From Candidatus Hydrogenedentota bacterium (GTDB lineage Bacteria; Hydrogenedentota; Hydrogenedentia; Hydrogenedentales; JAJRTN01), in the NCBI GenBank assembly GCA_024278275.1, contig JAJRTN010000024.1:1-44721 (forward strand): a DNA stretch of 44,721 nt, given 5' to 3'. The notes under the pieces are model-generated. The model was not told the origin of the DNA. It did not search any database and saw only the letters and a list, made by a program, of their open reading frames with translations. Within the stretch, counting starts at the first letter, position 1; the number at the start of each line of letters is the position of its first letter. A program made the translations under genes and the position numbers. Below are positions 16,693 through 24,908 of the stretch, piece by piece.

Positions 16693-16762
16693 GATTTACA
16701 GGATGAACAAGATTGCTTTGCCTTTTCTTCTCTTCCATCTTGTCCATCTTGTTAATCCTGTC
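16693..16762. repeat. 'atttacaggatgaacaagat' inverted-repeat element
   Basis: GATTTACAGGATGAACAAGA (from 16693) and ATCTTGTTAATCCTGTC (16746-16762) form imperfect arms around a pyrimidine-rich centre. Sequences of this wording recur in intergenic DNA of many bacterial phyla (recollection). Confidence 0.45.
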
Positions 16763-16797
16763 GAGTTCCACGGGTCTTGCAACAAACGGTCCTTCAC

Positions 16798-16821
16798 CCT
16801 AACCCGGCTTGGCCGGAACCA
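16798..16821 (+). repeat. Palindromic repeat family CCTAA..CCGGC-nnn-GCCGG..AACCA, copy 2
   Basis: CCTAACCCGGCTTGGCCGGA followed by ACCA; see 9762-9787 and 29443-29468 for the other copies. Confidence 0.55.
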
Positions 16822-16887
16822 AAAAGTGTAGCCGTTCACGGCTCATTTATGAACTTCAATCACCTTGCCTTCAAGGTACTTATTTTT

Positions 16888-16956
16888 ACCACGGAACACA
16901 CGGAATACTCGGACATTAATACTCCTTTGGTCCGTGTTTTCTGTGTTTTCCGTGGT
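16888..16956. repeat. Inverted repeat ACCACGGAAnACAC...GTGTTTTCCGTGGT
   Basis: ACCACGGAACACACGGA begins the left arm (16888-16913) and the right arm ends TCTGTGTTTTCCGTGGT (16931-16956). It lies immediately beyond the stop codon of the GxxExxY remnant, as a 3' hairpin would. Confidence 0.5.
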
Positions 16957-16964
16957 TCTATTCT

Positions 16965-17059
16965 TCATCTGATTATGCTCTCGATAATCGCTTTGGGATA
17001 ATGCCCAAAGTTCACCAGCAATCCAAGTTTCAACAGCGTTTCGCCGTCAAGGTTTCCGT
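16965..17059 (-). pseudogene. 3' remnant of a GxxExxY-family gene
   Basis: Reading the minus strand from 17059, the frame gives DGNLDGETLLKLGLLVNFGH followed by YPKAIIESIIR and a TGA at 16965-16967. The string LLxLGLLVNFG plus a short tail matches the C-terminus of GxxExxY proteins, small PD-(D/E)XK-superfamily proteins that are widespread in PVC and FCB bacteria. Only about 31 codons remain, and an in-frame stop lies just upstream, within the 17060-17081 direct repeat. The rest of the gene is missing. Confidence 0.6.
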
Positions 17060-17081
17060 CTTGGTGGGCCAAGGCTCACCC
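17060..17081. repeat. Direct repeat copy 2
   Basis: Matches 16627-16648 at 21 of 22 positions. Its end coincides with the stop codon of the minus-strand gene at 17081-19069 and with the broken end of the GxxExxY remnant. Confidence 0.5.
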
Positions 17082-19069
17082 TATCGCATGGTGACCTCCA
17101 GGGCATCGAGGGGTATCCGGCCTTCCACGGCCCGCAGCTTCAGGGCGTGGTAGTTCCCCTGGAGATCGCTCCACGTGAGCCGGGGCGCGCTGGCTTGCGG
17201 GGCGGGCGCGTTGAAATCCACCACGCCGAGGGAGACGCCGTCGATCCATACCTCGGCCTTGCCGTAGTCCGGTCCCTTGGGGGCGTACAGCACGAACGCC
17301 TCTCCCTCGAAGTTCCATTTGGCTTCAACGCCCGCCGACTTCGACACCGCCCCCTCGCCATACAAGAAAGCGTCGTCCTTCACAACCTCCCAGTCCGCCA
17401 TGTTCTGGGCCGCGCCCAACAGGGCTTCCACATACAGGTACCGCGCCTTGGCGGGCTGGAAGTCCCCCGTAACCCGCAACGTCTCGACCTTGGCATGACT
17501 GGACGGTCCCAGGAGAAGCGCGCACACGCCGGGTCCCGTGGGCAGGGCGCCTTCGTACACGCTTTCTCCACCGAGCGTCACCCGCGCGGTGTCTCCGGTC
17601 CACTGAATGTCGAGCTCGGTGCGCGGGGTGGATTTCGCCTTGCCCGAGGCAATCTTACTTCGTCCCCCCGCCGCGTCCACCCGCACGAGGGACCATTTTT
17701 TCCCCGCCCATTCAAGCCCCACGTAGTCGGTGGACATGAGTGCGTTGGGTTGGGCGTCGGAGCGCGCCGCGTTCGGTCCCAGGGGCGCGCCCATTTGCCA
17801 CGCCAGAGTTACCGTGCCCCGGAGGTCCCCGGCAAATTGAACGCGTGACGGGACCACGCCCGTCTTGGTGCGTACCACCGTGGGACCGGCGTTGCCGCTC
17901 ACGGTGAAGCCCCGCTCCCGGTAGGGCCGGTCCCAGGGCCGTCGCGCCAGGTTCAGCGTTCCCCAGCCCTTCTCGTTCCGGCTCGGGAACATGACGTTGA
18001 AAACGCCGTCGTCGATGAATCCCGAGAAGGTTTGGCCCCAGATGCCGAAGTGCTCGTTCGGCACGGGTTCGGCGTGCCAGACGGAACCGTACTGGTAGAT
18101 TTCCCAGGCCTCGGGATTCATGGCTTCCTCCATGGGCGCGCGGAAGACCACCTGGAAATTACGGTTGGCGGCCACGCTGGTGCTGGGCGCGTAAATATAG
18201 CCCTCGTGGGCGAAGGCTGGAAAGAACTCCATGAGCGGCGGATGGAAGCGGCCCTGCTCACAGTTGAGCAGGAGCTTCGCCCCGCTGTACGGCCCTTCCG
18301 GGGTCGGGGCCGTGCTGCCCACCAGCGCCCAGCCGAAGTACGGGCCGGAATCGGTGAGGGTCAGGCACAGCCAGTCATTCTCCCGGGGAATGAGCGACGA
18401 GGCATACATGCGCCGGTACTTGCTGAGAAAGGGCTTCATCTCCCGCGTGGTGATGATGGGCCGTTTCGTGATGTGGAAGGGCCCCTCCGGCCGTTCGGCC
18501 CAGGCATGGGCCGCGCCACTGTTGGTGTCGGGCGACGGGTCATGGGCGTGTTGCCACGTGAAGTTCTTCGTGGAGAAGTCGAAGCACATGTGGTACTTGC
18601 CATCCACGTAGGTAACCTGCGTATCGGGATAGCTGCGAAGGCCGTTCACCTCGCCTTCGAAATGGAAGTCCGTGTCCTCGAAGATACCGCCCAGCCTTTC
18701 CCACGTTTGGCCCGCGTCGGTGGAGCGGTAGACGCGGCACATGCTGGGCGCCTCCTCCTTGACCGCGTAACCGTAGGCATACAGGCCCGCGTAGAGATAC
18801 CAGTTTCCGCTCACGGGGTCCTTGAAGAGGGAGCCGTTCACGGGCCATTCATAGGGTTCCTCACCCGCCACCACGGGATTGCCCGGCAGCCGCTCGAAGG
18901 TGTCGAAGGACGGGTCGCCATAGACCGGATGCCGGAGCCAGGCATCGCGGTTCGCGCCGAGGGCGAAATCCATGGTTTTCATCGCATCGTCTCCTTCCGC
19001 CACGGCCGCGTCAAGCGGTCGGACCATGGCCACGGTCAGCCAAGACAGCAGAACCATTGTACGTATCAT
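17081..19069 (-). CDS. Secreted five-bladed beta-propeller glycosidase-like protein (GH43/GH32 superfamily)
   Basis: Predicted exported protein of 662 aa. Start chosen at MIRTMVLLSWLTVAMV (19069) because GGGAGG lies 5 nt upstream; cleavage is likely after about residue 25. The N-terminal 350 residues look like a GH43/GH32-type propeller: NGSLFKDPVSGNWYLYAG, MCRVYRSTDAGQTWERLG, VTYVDGKYHMCFDFS and WAERPEGPFH are repeated blade-like strands with the usual D-P and Y-x-S-x-D features. The C-terminal half contains a concanavalin-like beta-sandwich (VQFAGDLRGTVTLAWQ...) and a final domain with KAEVWIDGVSLGVVDF, which resembles carbohydrate-binding accessory modules. Catalytic carboxylates cannot be assigned with certainty, so the activity is open. 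It follows the secreted protein at 19385-22606 on the same strand. Confidence 0.65.
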   Translation of the reverse strand: MIRTMVLLSWLTVAMVRPLDAAVAEGDDAMKTMDFALGANRDAWLRHPVYGDPSFDTFERLPGNPVVAGEEPYEWPVNGSLFKDPVSGNWYLYAGLYAYGYAVKEEAPSMCRVYRSTDAGQTWERLGGIFEDTDFHFEGEVNGLRSYPDTQVTYVDGKYHMCFDFSTKNFTWQHAHDPSPDTNSGAAHAWAERPEGPFHITKRPIITTREMKPFLSKYRRMYASSLIPRENDWLCLTLTDSGPYFGWALVGSTAPTPEGPYSGAKLLLNCEQGRFHPPLMEFFPAFAHEGYIYAPSTSVAANRNFQVVFRAPMEEAMNPEAWEIYQYGSVWHAEPVPNEHFGIWGQTFSGFIDDGVFNVMFPSRNEKGWGTLNLARRPWDRPYRERGFTVSGNAGPTVVRTKTGVVPSRVQFAGDLRGTVTLAWQMGAPLGPNAARSDAQPNALMSTDYVGLEWAGKKWSLVRVDAAGGRSKIASGKAKSTPRTELDIQWTGDTARVTLGGESVYEGALPTGPGVCALLLGPSSHAKVETLRVTGDFQPAKARYLYVEALLGAAQNMADWEVVKDDAFLYGEGAVSKSAGVEAKWNFEGEAFVLYAPKGPDYGKAEVWIDGVSLGVVDFNAPAPQASAPRLTWSDLQGNYHALKLRAVEGRIPLDALEVTMR

Positions 19070-19116
19070 GTCAACCTCCCGGCAGCCACGGCGGGCCGCG
19101 CTTTGATGCACCATTT

Positions 19117-19307
19117 CTTATGTGGCACAGCCGCCCCCGGCTGTGGGCCGTACTCGGCCCGAACCGGGGGCTGTGGAACCCGCAGGGTTTTATCTCCGTT
19201 CCTACGGATTCTTGACCTCCGCGAGCAACCGCCTTGAATTGGAACGAAAGTTCAACTTGAATTAGGGCCTATCGGCCCCACAGCCGAGGGCGGCTGTGCC
19301 ACATAAG
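19117..19307. repeat. 190-bp element with about 33-bp terminal inverted repeats (MITE-like)
   Basis: CTTATGTGGCACAGCCGCCC starts the left end (19117-19149) and GGGCGGCTGTGCCACATAAG closes the right end (19274-19307); the arms differ at only one or two positions. A further internal GGGGGCTGTGG unit is present. It fills the gap between two same-strand genes and contains no frame of note. Confidence 0.6.
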
Positions 19308-19384
19308 GCCCCGTATTCGTTGTCTTGTGGTAACGACGCGACATCCTTGAAATACAAGCCCCGTCGTCCCACTACGCGGATTGA

Positions 19385-22300
19385 TTACAACACATCAAAG
19401 GTCACGCCGCCACGGTGGCGGCGTCCGGTAAGGATACCCTTGGGCAGTTTCGTGGACTGTTCCGCGTGACGGACCATTTGGACGTCCCCCAGAGTCACGC
19501 CGTCAACACGGACCCGAAGCTCGATATCTTCGACCGGCAGTTGCGCCCGCAGAATGTAGCGGCAGAACGGGTTCTTCCTGCCGGGGGTGAAGACCGCGTC
19601 CAGGCCCGGCAGGGCAACGCCGTCGCGAAGGACGCTGATGGTTACCGCGCCGGCCGGCGCATCGGCGGTGGCCCGGAAGGTCAGCTCCAGTTGGCTCCCC
19701 GAGTCGAGGCCCGCTATCGGCCCGAAGGCGATGCCTTCTCCCGGCGTCCGCGGCACGCGCTGAATGGCCACGTGGGCGTGGAAAGGCTGCACGTAGACCG
19801 ATCCCTCCCAGGAACCGTCGGCGTTGACGCTCTTGAGCAGTCCCGTCCGCTCCGGTCCCGCGCCAATCTGCACGATGTTGTAGCGCCGGGCGTCCTGGAC
19901 CACGGGCACGATTTGCCCCACGCCGCCCACGATGCCGGGCCGGGGCGGGTCCTCCGCGATAAGCCGCCGCAGGGCCGCGTCCATGCTGTCGTTGAAGCCC
20001 TTGTCGAAGTCCTTGGGCCACAACATGCAGTGAACGCTGCTGCCGCCGTGGTCGAAGATGTAGCGAAGCTGGCCGTAAGCGTCCTCGACGCTCGAGGTGA
20101 GCGCCTGGTACTCGCCGAGGGTCACGTGGTTGAAGCCGGAAGACCAGGCGCCCTGCATGCAGTTGAACTCGTTTTTGTACCACACCGAATAGCGGGTGAA
20201 GCCGTAGCCCACGCCCGCGTTTATGGCGTAATCGATAGGCGTGTAGCGCGAGGTGATGTCGCTGAAGGCGTCAAGATTCCCGATGGCGTAGGTGTCGGGA
20301 ATCTGGTGCGACCGGATGATCTCCGGCGGGAACCCGGCCAACAGGGCCTCGCGGAAGGTCTGGGCGAGGCGGCGGTTCACGATGTAGCGCTGGTAGGCGA
20401 TCCACTCCCGGAAGTAGGGATTGGTGTCCTCGTAAGTGTCCCACGGGCCCCGTTCCCAGTTGCGGGGCGCGTCGAAGTACTTGCCCCGCAACGGCACTTT
20501 CAGGGCTTGGCCAATGGCCCGGTTGTCGTCGCCGAAGAAAGTACGAAGGTACTGGTAGTATCCCGCGATGTTCCACAGATTATAGTCGCCCCGCGTGCTT
20601 TCCTGGCCCACGGCGATCTCGTGTTCGTGGTTCGGCTCCAGGCACACGAAATGTTCCGGGTTGTTGCGGAAGGGCCGCACCAGTTCCCGCAGATAGGCCC
20701 GCAGGGGGAGAATGTAGAGCTTCTCCAAGGCAGGTAATCCGTAAGCATAAGTACTGGCGAAAAAGGTGATTCTTCCAAACTCGCCGTACTTGGCCATGTG
20801 GTTGTTGCGCGTGAGCATGGTGTACTTGGGGAAGCCCGACTCTTTCTCCGTCTGCTCCGCCCACGCATCGAAACCGCCAATACCCATGCGGTGCGTGAAG
20901 CACGGCTCCCACGCCTTCGGTGGGTCCGTGTCGTAGTTGGCAATTTCCCGGCGCGCGTTTTCCCTGAAGTATTCGCCCGCCCAGATCTCCGGGTCGTCGC
21001 TCTTGAAGCCCGCCTGGCCCCACGCGCGCGACCGGTTGTCCGTTCGCAGATGCGCGTAGACCGAACGCTTGATGTGCTCGCCGTCCGCCGGGAAATCCGC
21101 CACATCCGTGCGGTACCACTGGTACCAGAGCTTCTTCTCGCGGGTACCGAGGTCGATGGGAGAACGGTTTGCATCGGCCTTTGTGGCGACCACCATCGAT
21201 TCCGACTTCGAAGGCTGTGCCGTCCAGATCGGGTCTTCCGGGAAAGCCGAAGGATAGAGGTCGCCGCCTTCGACCTTTCGTGACCGCAGTTCGGCAATGA
21301 GACCGCCCCGCGCCTCGTTCCCGGCATTCCGGTCCAACTGGTCCACGGTCAGGTACAGCGTCTCCCCTCCGCTGGATTCCGCGGGGCCGCGGGCCATGGC
21401 AAGGCGACCATGAAGATCCCGCAAACTCTTTCGTGTTACTTCGTTACCGTGACCATCGAGGATCAGCAGCACGCGATCCCGGGCTTTATCACGAACGGAG
21501 GCCACGGCGATCTCGTCACCGCCTTGACCGGGCACCAGGTCGCCCACCGCCACGGCATAGGGTGGCTGCACATCCTTGCCCGGATCAAACTCGCGCACCA
21601 ATCCACCCTTCGTATCGAAGAGGCGAATCTTCCGCACCGTGTCATCCACCAGCGGACAGGCCACGATGCCCACCTCGCCATCAAGAATCCGACCTGCCTG
21701 GACGCGCACGCCGCCCCTCACTTCGGGCGGGTAGGCGAGGAACTGGTACTCGGCGATGTGGTAGCGGTTGAGGATACGAACAACGGTGTGGTTGTCCGGA
21801 TCAGCCCCTTCGCCCACGACCAGCGCGGGGGGTTGTGGCACCGGGGGCGGGCCCGTCCTGGCTTCCGTGTCGCGCAGCATGGCGGGCAGGTCCAACTGCG
21901 GGTCAAATACGGCGACGATGGTCGCGGCCGCGTCTTTCGCCGAGACCTCGACCACGCGCCTGGGCAGGGGCTGCGCCTTCAAGGTGTCGTAAGCGAGCAA
22001 GGAAACCTTCGGCCCTTCTTTCATCTTCGCTTTCCTCCCCTCGATGAGGATACGCGGACTGCCCCAGAAGGCCCAGTCTCCCGCCGTGTTGCTCCGGGGT
22101 TCCATGACGAAGTCCACGGAAATCGTTTCCCCCGCGCGGTCGGTCAGGTCGAGGATCCACTCGCTTCCCACCTGGTCCCGCATGGCCAGGCCGAAAACCT
22201 GGTTGCCGTCGATGCGCAGGATGAAAGCGCACCCGTCCGCCCCGGGGCTCTTCGACAGGTCGATACGCTCGGAAATGACCACGTAGAAGTGGAAGATCAG

Positions 22301-22606
22301 CTTCTCGTTGGCCTGAATGGCAGGGAGCTTCACGTTTTTGAAGTGGAGTTCCGCGATACGGTTCTTGTCGAGGTTCGGGTGCTGAAAGATACCGTTCCGC
22401 ATGACGCCCTGTATCTTTTCGGTTTGCGCCGTTGCCCCTTGATCGTTGATTCGTTCCGCGTCGTCCAGGCGTTCGGCGAAGTCATAGACCACCGCCCAGT
22501 GCGCCTTCTCGACCTTGCCCCGCCGTTCCGACGTGAACGGCGATACCAACTCACACCAGGCACCGGCACAGAAAAGCATCATTGTCATGGCTGCCACGTA
22601 TCGCAT
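19385..22606 (-). CDS. Large secreted protein, possible TIM-barrel glycoside hydrolase; family not recognised
   Basis: Protein of 1073 aa. Start chosen at MRYVAAMTMMLFCAGAW (22606) with AGGAG 8 nt upstream; this is a signal peptide, with cleavage near residue 18. Residues about 20-190 look like a carbohydrate-binding-type beta-sandwich (AELHFKNVKLPAIQ, DGCAFILRIDGNQVFGL). About 240-440 has propeller-like strands ending in DGHGNEVTRKSL. The central 480-850 region is rich in aromatic and acidic residues and has barrel-like motifs: WYQWYRTDVADFP, CLEPNHEHEIAVGQ (about 655-669), NPYFREWIAYQRYIVNRRL and SHQIPDTYAIGNLDAFSD. A GH-A-clan hydrolase (GH42-like) would fit but is not demonstrated. The C-terminal 150 residues form another beta-sandwich. 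It lies downstream of, and probably co-transcribed with, the URO-D-like gene. Confidence 0.6.
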   Translation of the reverse strand: MRYVAAMTMMLFCAGAWCELVSPFTSERRGKVEKAHWAVVYDFAERLDDAERINDQGATAQTEKIQGVMRNGIFQHPNLDKNRIAELHFKNVKLPAIQANEKLIFHFYVVISERIDLSKSPGADGCAFILRIDGNQVFGLAMRDQVGSEWILDLTDRAGETISVDFVMEPRSNTAGDWAFWGSPRILIEGRKAKMKEGPKVSLLAYDTLKAQPLPRRVVEVSAKDAAATIVAVFDPQLDLPAMLRDTEARTGPPPVPQPPALVVGEGADPDNHTVVRILNRYHIAEYQFLAYPPEVRGGVRVQAGRILDGEVGIVACPLVDDTVRKIRLFDTKGGLVREFDPGKDVQPPYAVAVGDLVPGQGGDEIAVASVRDKARDRVLLILDGHGNEVTRKSLRDLHGRLAMARGPAESSGGETLYLTVDQLDRNAGNEARGGLIAELRSRKVEGGDLYPSAFPEDPIWTAQPSKSESMVVATKADANRSPIDLGTREKKLWYQWYRTDVADFPADGEHIKRSVYAHLRTDNRSRAWGQAGFKSDDPEIWAGEYFRENARREIANYDTDPPKAWEPCFTHRMGIGGFDAWAEQTEKESGFPKYTMLTRNNHMAKYGEFGRITFFASTYAYGLPALEKLYILPLRAYLRELVRPFRNNPEHFVCLEPNHEHEIAVGQESTRGDYNLWNIAGYYQYLRTFFGDDNRAIGQALKVPLRGKYFDAPRNWERGPWDTYEDTNPYFREWIAYQRYIVNRRLAQTFREALLAGFPPEIIRSHQIPDTYAIGNLDAFSDITSRYTPIDYAINAGVGYGFTRYSVWYKNEFNCMQGAWSSGFNHVTLGEYQALTSSVEDAYGQLRYIFDHGGSSVHCMLWPKDFDKGFNDSMDAALRRLIAEDPPRPGIVGGVGQIVPVVQDARRYNIVQIGAGPERTGLLKSVNADGSWEGSVYVQPFHAHVAIQRVPRTPGEGIAFGPIAGLDSGSQLELTFRATADAPAGAVTISVLRDGVALPGLDAVFTPGRKNPFCRYILRAQLPVEDIELRVRVDGVTLGDVQMVRHAEQSTKLPKGILTGRRHRGGVTFDVL

Positions 22607-22659
22607 TCCATGGTCTCCTGTGGGCTGAGCCCGGCCCGCCCCGCATTGCAATTGCATGC

Positions 22660-23799
22660 TCACCCCAGCTTTGCGAAGTTCCCCTCCAGCAGATCCATCT
22701 TCGCGTCCATGTAATACCGCCAGTTGTCGAAGGAAATGTCCGGCGGCGCGGCATGGTCCAGGTGGGGGATGAAACCGCCTTCTTCAATAAGCGGCGCCAG
22801 CTCCAGCAGGTGCGGGCGGATCGCGTCGGGACCCTTGGCCACTTCCCGCTTATCGATGCCCCCCATGAGCAGCAGGTCGCGCCCGAACTCCTTGCGCCAG
22901 TCCAACGGGCTGACCTCGGAAGCCCGCTCAATGGGCCACAGGATGTCCACCCCGGCCTCCATGAACAGGGGAATAAGCACCGTGGGGTCGCCATCCGTGT
23001 CGAGACCGAAGTAGCGTGTGCCGTGGCTTTTGAAAAACTCGACCATCCGCTTGAGGTGGGGGAAGATGAACTCCCGGTAGAGATCCGGCCCCAGGAGCGG
23101 TCCCGTCTTCATGGACAGATCCTCGTTCAGCGTGAAGTACTCGACGCCCCCCACCTTCTCCAGCACGGGGCGGCTGGTTTCGATGATGAAGTCGGCGAAG
23201 TACTCCATGATCTCGTGCATCATGTCGGGATACATATAGAAGGCCAGCGACAGGTTCTCCGTGCCCATGAACTCCCGGGCGCGCCAGTAGAAACCGTTGG
23301 CCGCGCAATTCTCACCGAGGATAAGGGGGAAGTCCCGCTCCTTCCACGCCGCCAGGCGCGCATCCAGGTCGGCCGGGTAGCGCTCCGGCGCGGCCGCCAC
23401 CAGCCGTCGCTTCAGGTCGGGCCAGTCCTCCGGCGTCTTCAGGGGGTGTTCCAGGTGCTGATCCATGGACATGCGGCCGCCGCCCACCGTGCCGCGGGTG
23501 AGCGCCTTCGTGATGGAGCCGTCGGGATGGCGAAGGATCTCGTAATCCTCCGTGCGCTCGAAAACTTCCACCTCGAAAGGCGGTATGAAGAAGAAGTTGA
23601 CCGGGATATAGTCACGCCGGTCCAGCTTCATCAGGGGCTCCCGGTGAAACCAGTTCCAGGTGTAGTCCTTGATAATATGGGGTGCCTCCCGCATCCAGCG
23701 TTCCTTCGTCTGGGGCCACGCACACAACTCGTGGTTGGGCCGCCGGTCGCTGGTCCGGTACTCCATGCAGGCCAGGAAACGTTCCAGATCGGTTGTCAT
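22660..23799 (-). CDS. Uroporphyrinogen decarboxylase-like (URO-D superfamily) protein
   Basis: Start set at MTTDLERFLACMEY (23799, 379 aa) with GGGAG 9 nt upstream. The fold is that of URO-D/HemE, cobalamin methyltransferases (MtaA/MtbA) and many uncharacterised paralogues: YFTLNEDLSMKTGPLLGPDL, YFGLDTDGDPTVLIPLFMEAG, LLLMGGIDKREVAKG and FIPHLDHAAPPDISFDNW are the family's barrel-strand motifs. True HemE signatures at the N-terminus (RPxWxMRQAGRY) are absent, so haem synthesis is unlikely. Such paralogues are abundant in PVC-type genomes next to sugar-degradation genes; a role in demethylation or C1 transfer is only a possibility. It sits 53 bp upstream of the large secreted protein gene. 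Confidence 0.85.
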   Translation of the reverse strand: MTTDLERFLACMEYRTSDRRPNHELCAWPQTKERWMREAPHIIKDYTWNWFHREPLMKLDRRDYIPVNFFFIPPFEVEVFERTEDYEILRHPDGSITKALTRGTVGGGRMSMDQHLEHPLKTPEDWPDLKRRLVAAAPERYPADLDARLAAWKERDFPLILGENCAANGFYWRAREFMGTENLSLAFYMYPDMMHEIMEYFADFIIETSRPVLEKVGGVEYFTLNEDLSMKTGPLLGPDLYREFIFPHLKRMVEFFKSHGTRYFGLDTDGDPTVLIPLFMEAGVDILWPIERASEVSPLDWRKEFGRDLLLMGGIDKREVAKGPDAIRPHLLELAPLIEEGGFIPHLDHAAPPDISFDNWRYYMDAKMDLLEGNFAKLG

Positions 23800-24012
23800 G
23801 TTTCGAGTCTCCCGCGGGTTTTCCATGGGCACCGCGCGTCTTCCCGCGCATGGTCCGCCGATACTGACCCTTATGGGATGCCCATTTCAAGCGTTTGTGC
23901 AAGTCCGTGTTGGTCCATGTCCCTCCATCACCGTCCTGCCGGTTCTTGGTTTTACGGCTATGCGGTTTCTGGGACTTTCTTTCCATCACGAAAGGGCATA
24001 AAACGTTGATTG

Positions 24013-24040
24013 TTGACGTGGTTGCTGGTATATTTAGATT
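24013..24040 (+). promoter_or_regulatory. Candidate promoter for the VTC operon
   Basis: TTGACG, a 16-nt spacer and TAGATT, in a locally AT-rich patch about 75 bp upstream of the VTC start. The surrounding gap 23800-24116 holds no gene I can support. Confidence 0.35.
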
Positions 24041-24116
24041 GTGTTAGCAAATAGTCGCGGGGGTGTGGCGTTCGGGGATCCCTGTGCTCCGCGAAGGCCC
24101 GCCCGGAAAGGGACGG

Positions 24117-24908
24117 ATGTACGCGGGTGCGGATAACCTCAAGCAGGGCGCGGTGTTCCAGCGTTTCGAGGCCAAGTACTTCCTGGGCGAGATGGAAGCG
24201 CAGGCCGCGCTGGATTTCATTCGTCCTTACGTTGCGCCTGATCCGCATGCGCCGGCGGGCGGCCATTATCCCATCAACAGCCTGTACCTGGACAGTCCGG
24301 ACCTGGTTCTTTTCACCAGTTCTCTTTTTGGCGAGAAAAACCGTTTCAAGCTTCGCATACGCAGCTACAGCGATGATCCGGACACACCGGTATTCTTCGA
24401 GATCAAGCGGCGCATGGACCAGATCATCCTCAAGCAGCGGGTGGCGGTGAAACGCGCGTCCCTCTCAGCCCTGCTGTCCGGGCGCGACTGTTCCCCGGAT
24501 TGCCTGGTCCGTCCCGGCGAGAAGAACCTCGTAAAGCTCTATCATTTCCGTGACCTCATGGAGCGCATCTGCGCCATGCCCAAGTGCATGGTACGCTACC
24601 TGCGCGAAGCCTACATGAGCGCCCTGGAAGAGCCTGTGCGTATTTCCTTCGACCGCCGTCTGTCGGCCTTTCCCGCACTGGATTACGACCCTTCCGTATG
24701 GACCCATGGCCCCCACTGGTACGCCGTGGATTTCCCGGAAGTGGTGATGGAGATCAAGTTCACCGACGCCTTTCCCCTTTGGGTAAAACGGCTGATTCAG
24801 CATCTTGAATTACGCCGTGTTTCCGCGGCCAAGTACGTGGAATGCGTCAAGTGTCTCGATGGCGTGGGCCTGCCCCTCCATGGCACGCCGATGGGGGTGA
24901 TGGTTTGA
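24117..24908 (+). CDS. VTC-domain protein (polyphosphate-polymerase-like, triphosphate tunnel fold)
   Basis: Protein of 263 aa from the ATG at 24117; the longer frame from 24063 lacks a ribosome site. The VTC domain fills nearly the whole length, with alternating charged strands that line the tunnel: RFEAKY (16-21), SLYLDS (55-60), KLRIRSY (78-84), FFEIKRR (93-99), KQRVAVKR, VRYLREAY, RISFDRRL and VMEIKF. In yeast Vtc4 this fold polymerises phosphate from ATP; bacterial members are little studied. It is the first gene of a coupled set: its TGA overlaps the TTG of the DUF4956 gene (TTGA). The usual VTC/DUF4956 pairing is preserved. Confidence 0.88.
   Translation: MYAGADNLKQGAVFQRFEAKYFLGEMEAQAALDFIRPYVAPDPHAPAGGHYPINSLYLDSPDLVLFTSSLFGEKNRFKLRIRSYSDDPDTPVFFEIKRRMDQIILKQRVAVKRASLSALLSGRDCSPDCLVRPGEKNLVKLYHFRDLMERICAMPKCMVRYLREAYMSALEEPVRISFDRRLSAFPALDYDPSVWTHGPHWYAVDFPEVVMEIKFTDAFPLWVKRLIQHLELRRVSAAKYVECVKCLDGVGLPLHGTPMGVMV

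Noticed and set aside
18032-19237. 401-codon plus-strand frame opposite the propeller gene
   Set aside because: A shadow of the minus-strand gene with signal peptide and ribosome site; no domain or start signal of its own. The same holds for 19415-20737, 21410-22714, 22582-24009 and 27022-28662.
22660-23799. True HemE (haem biosynthesis)
   Set aside because: The HemE N-terminal substrate motif is absent and the neighbours are secreted carbohydrate genes; only the superfamily assignment is safe.
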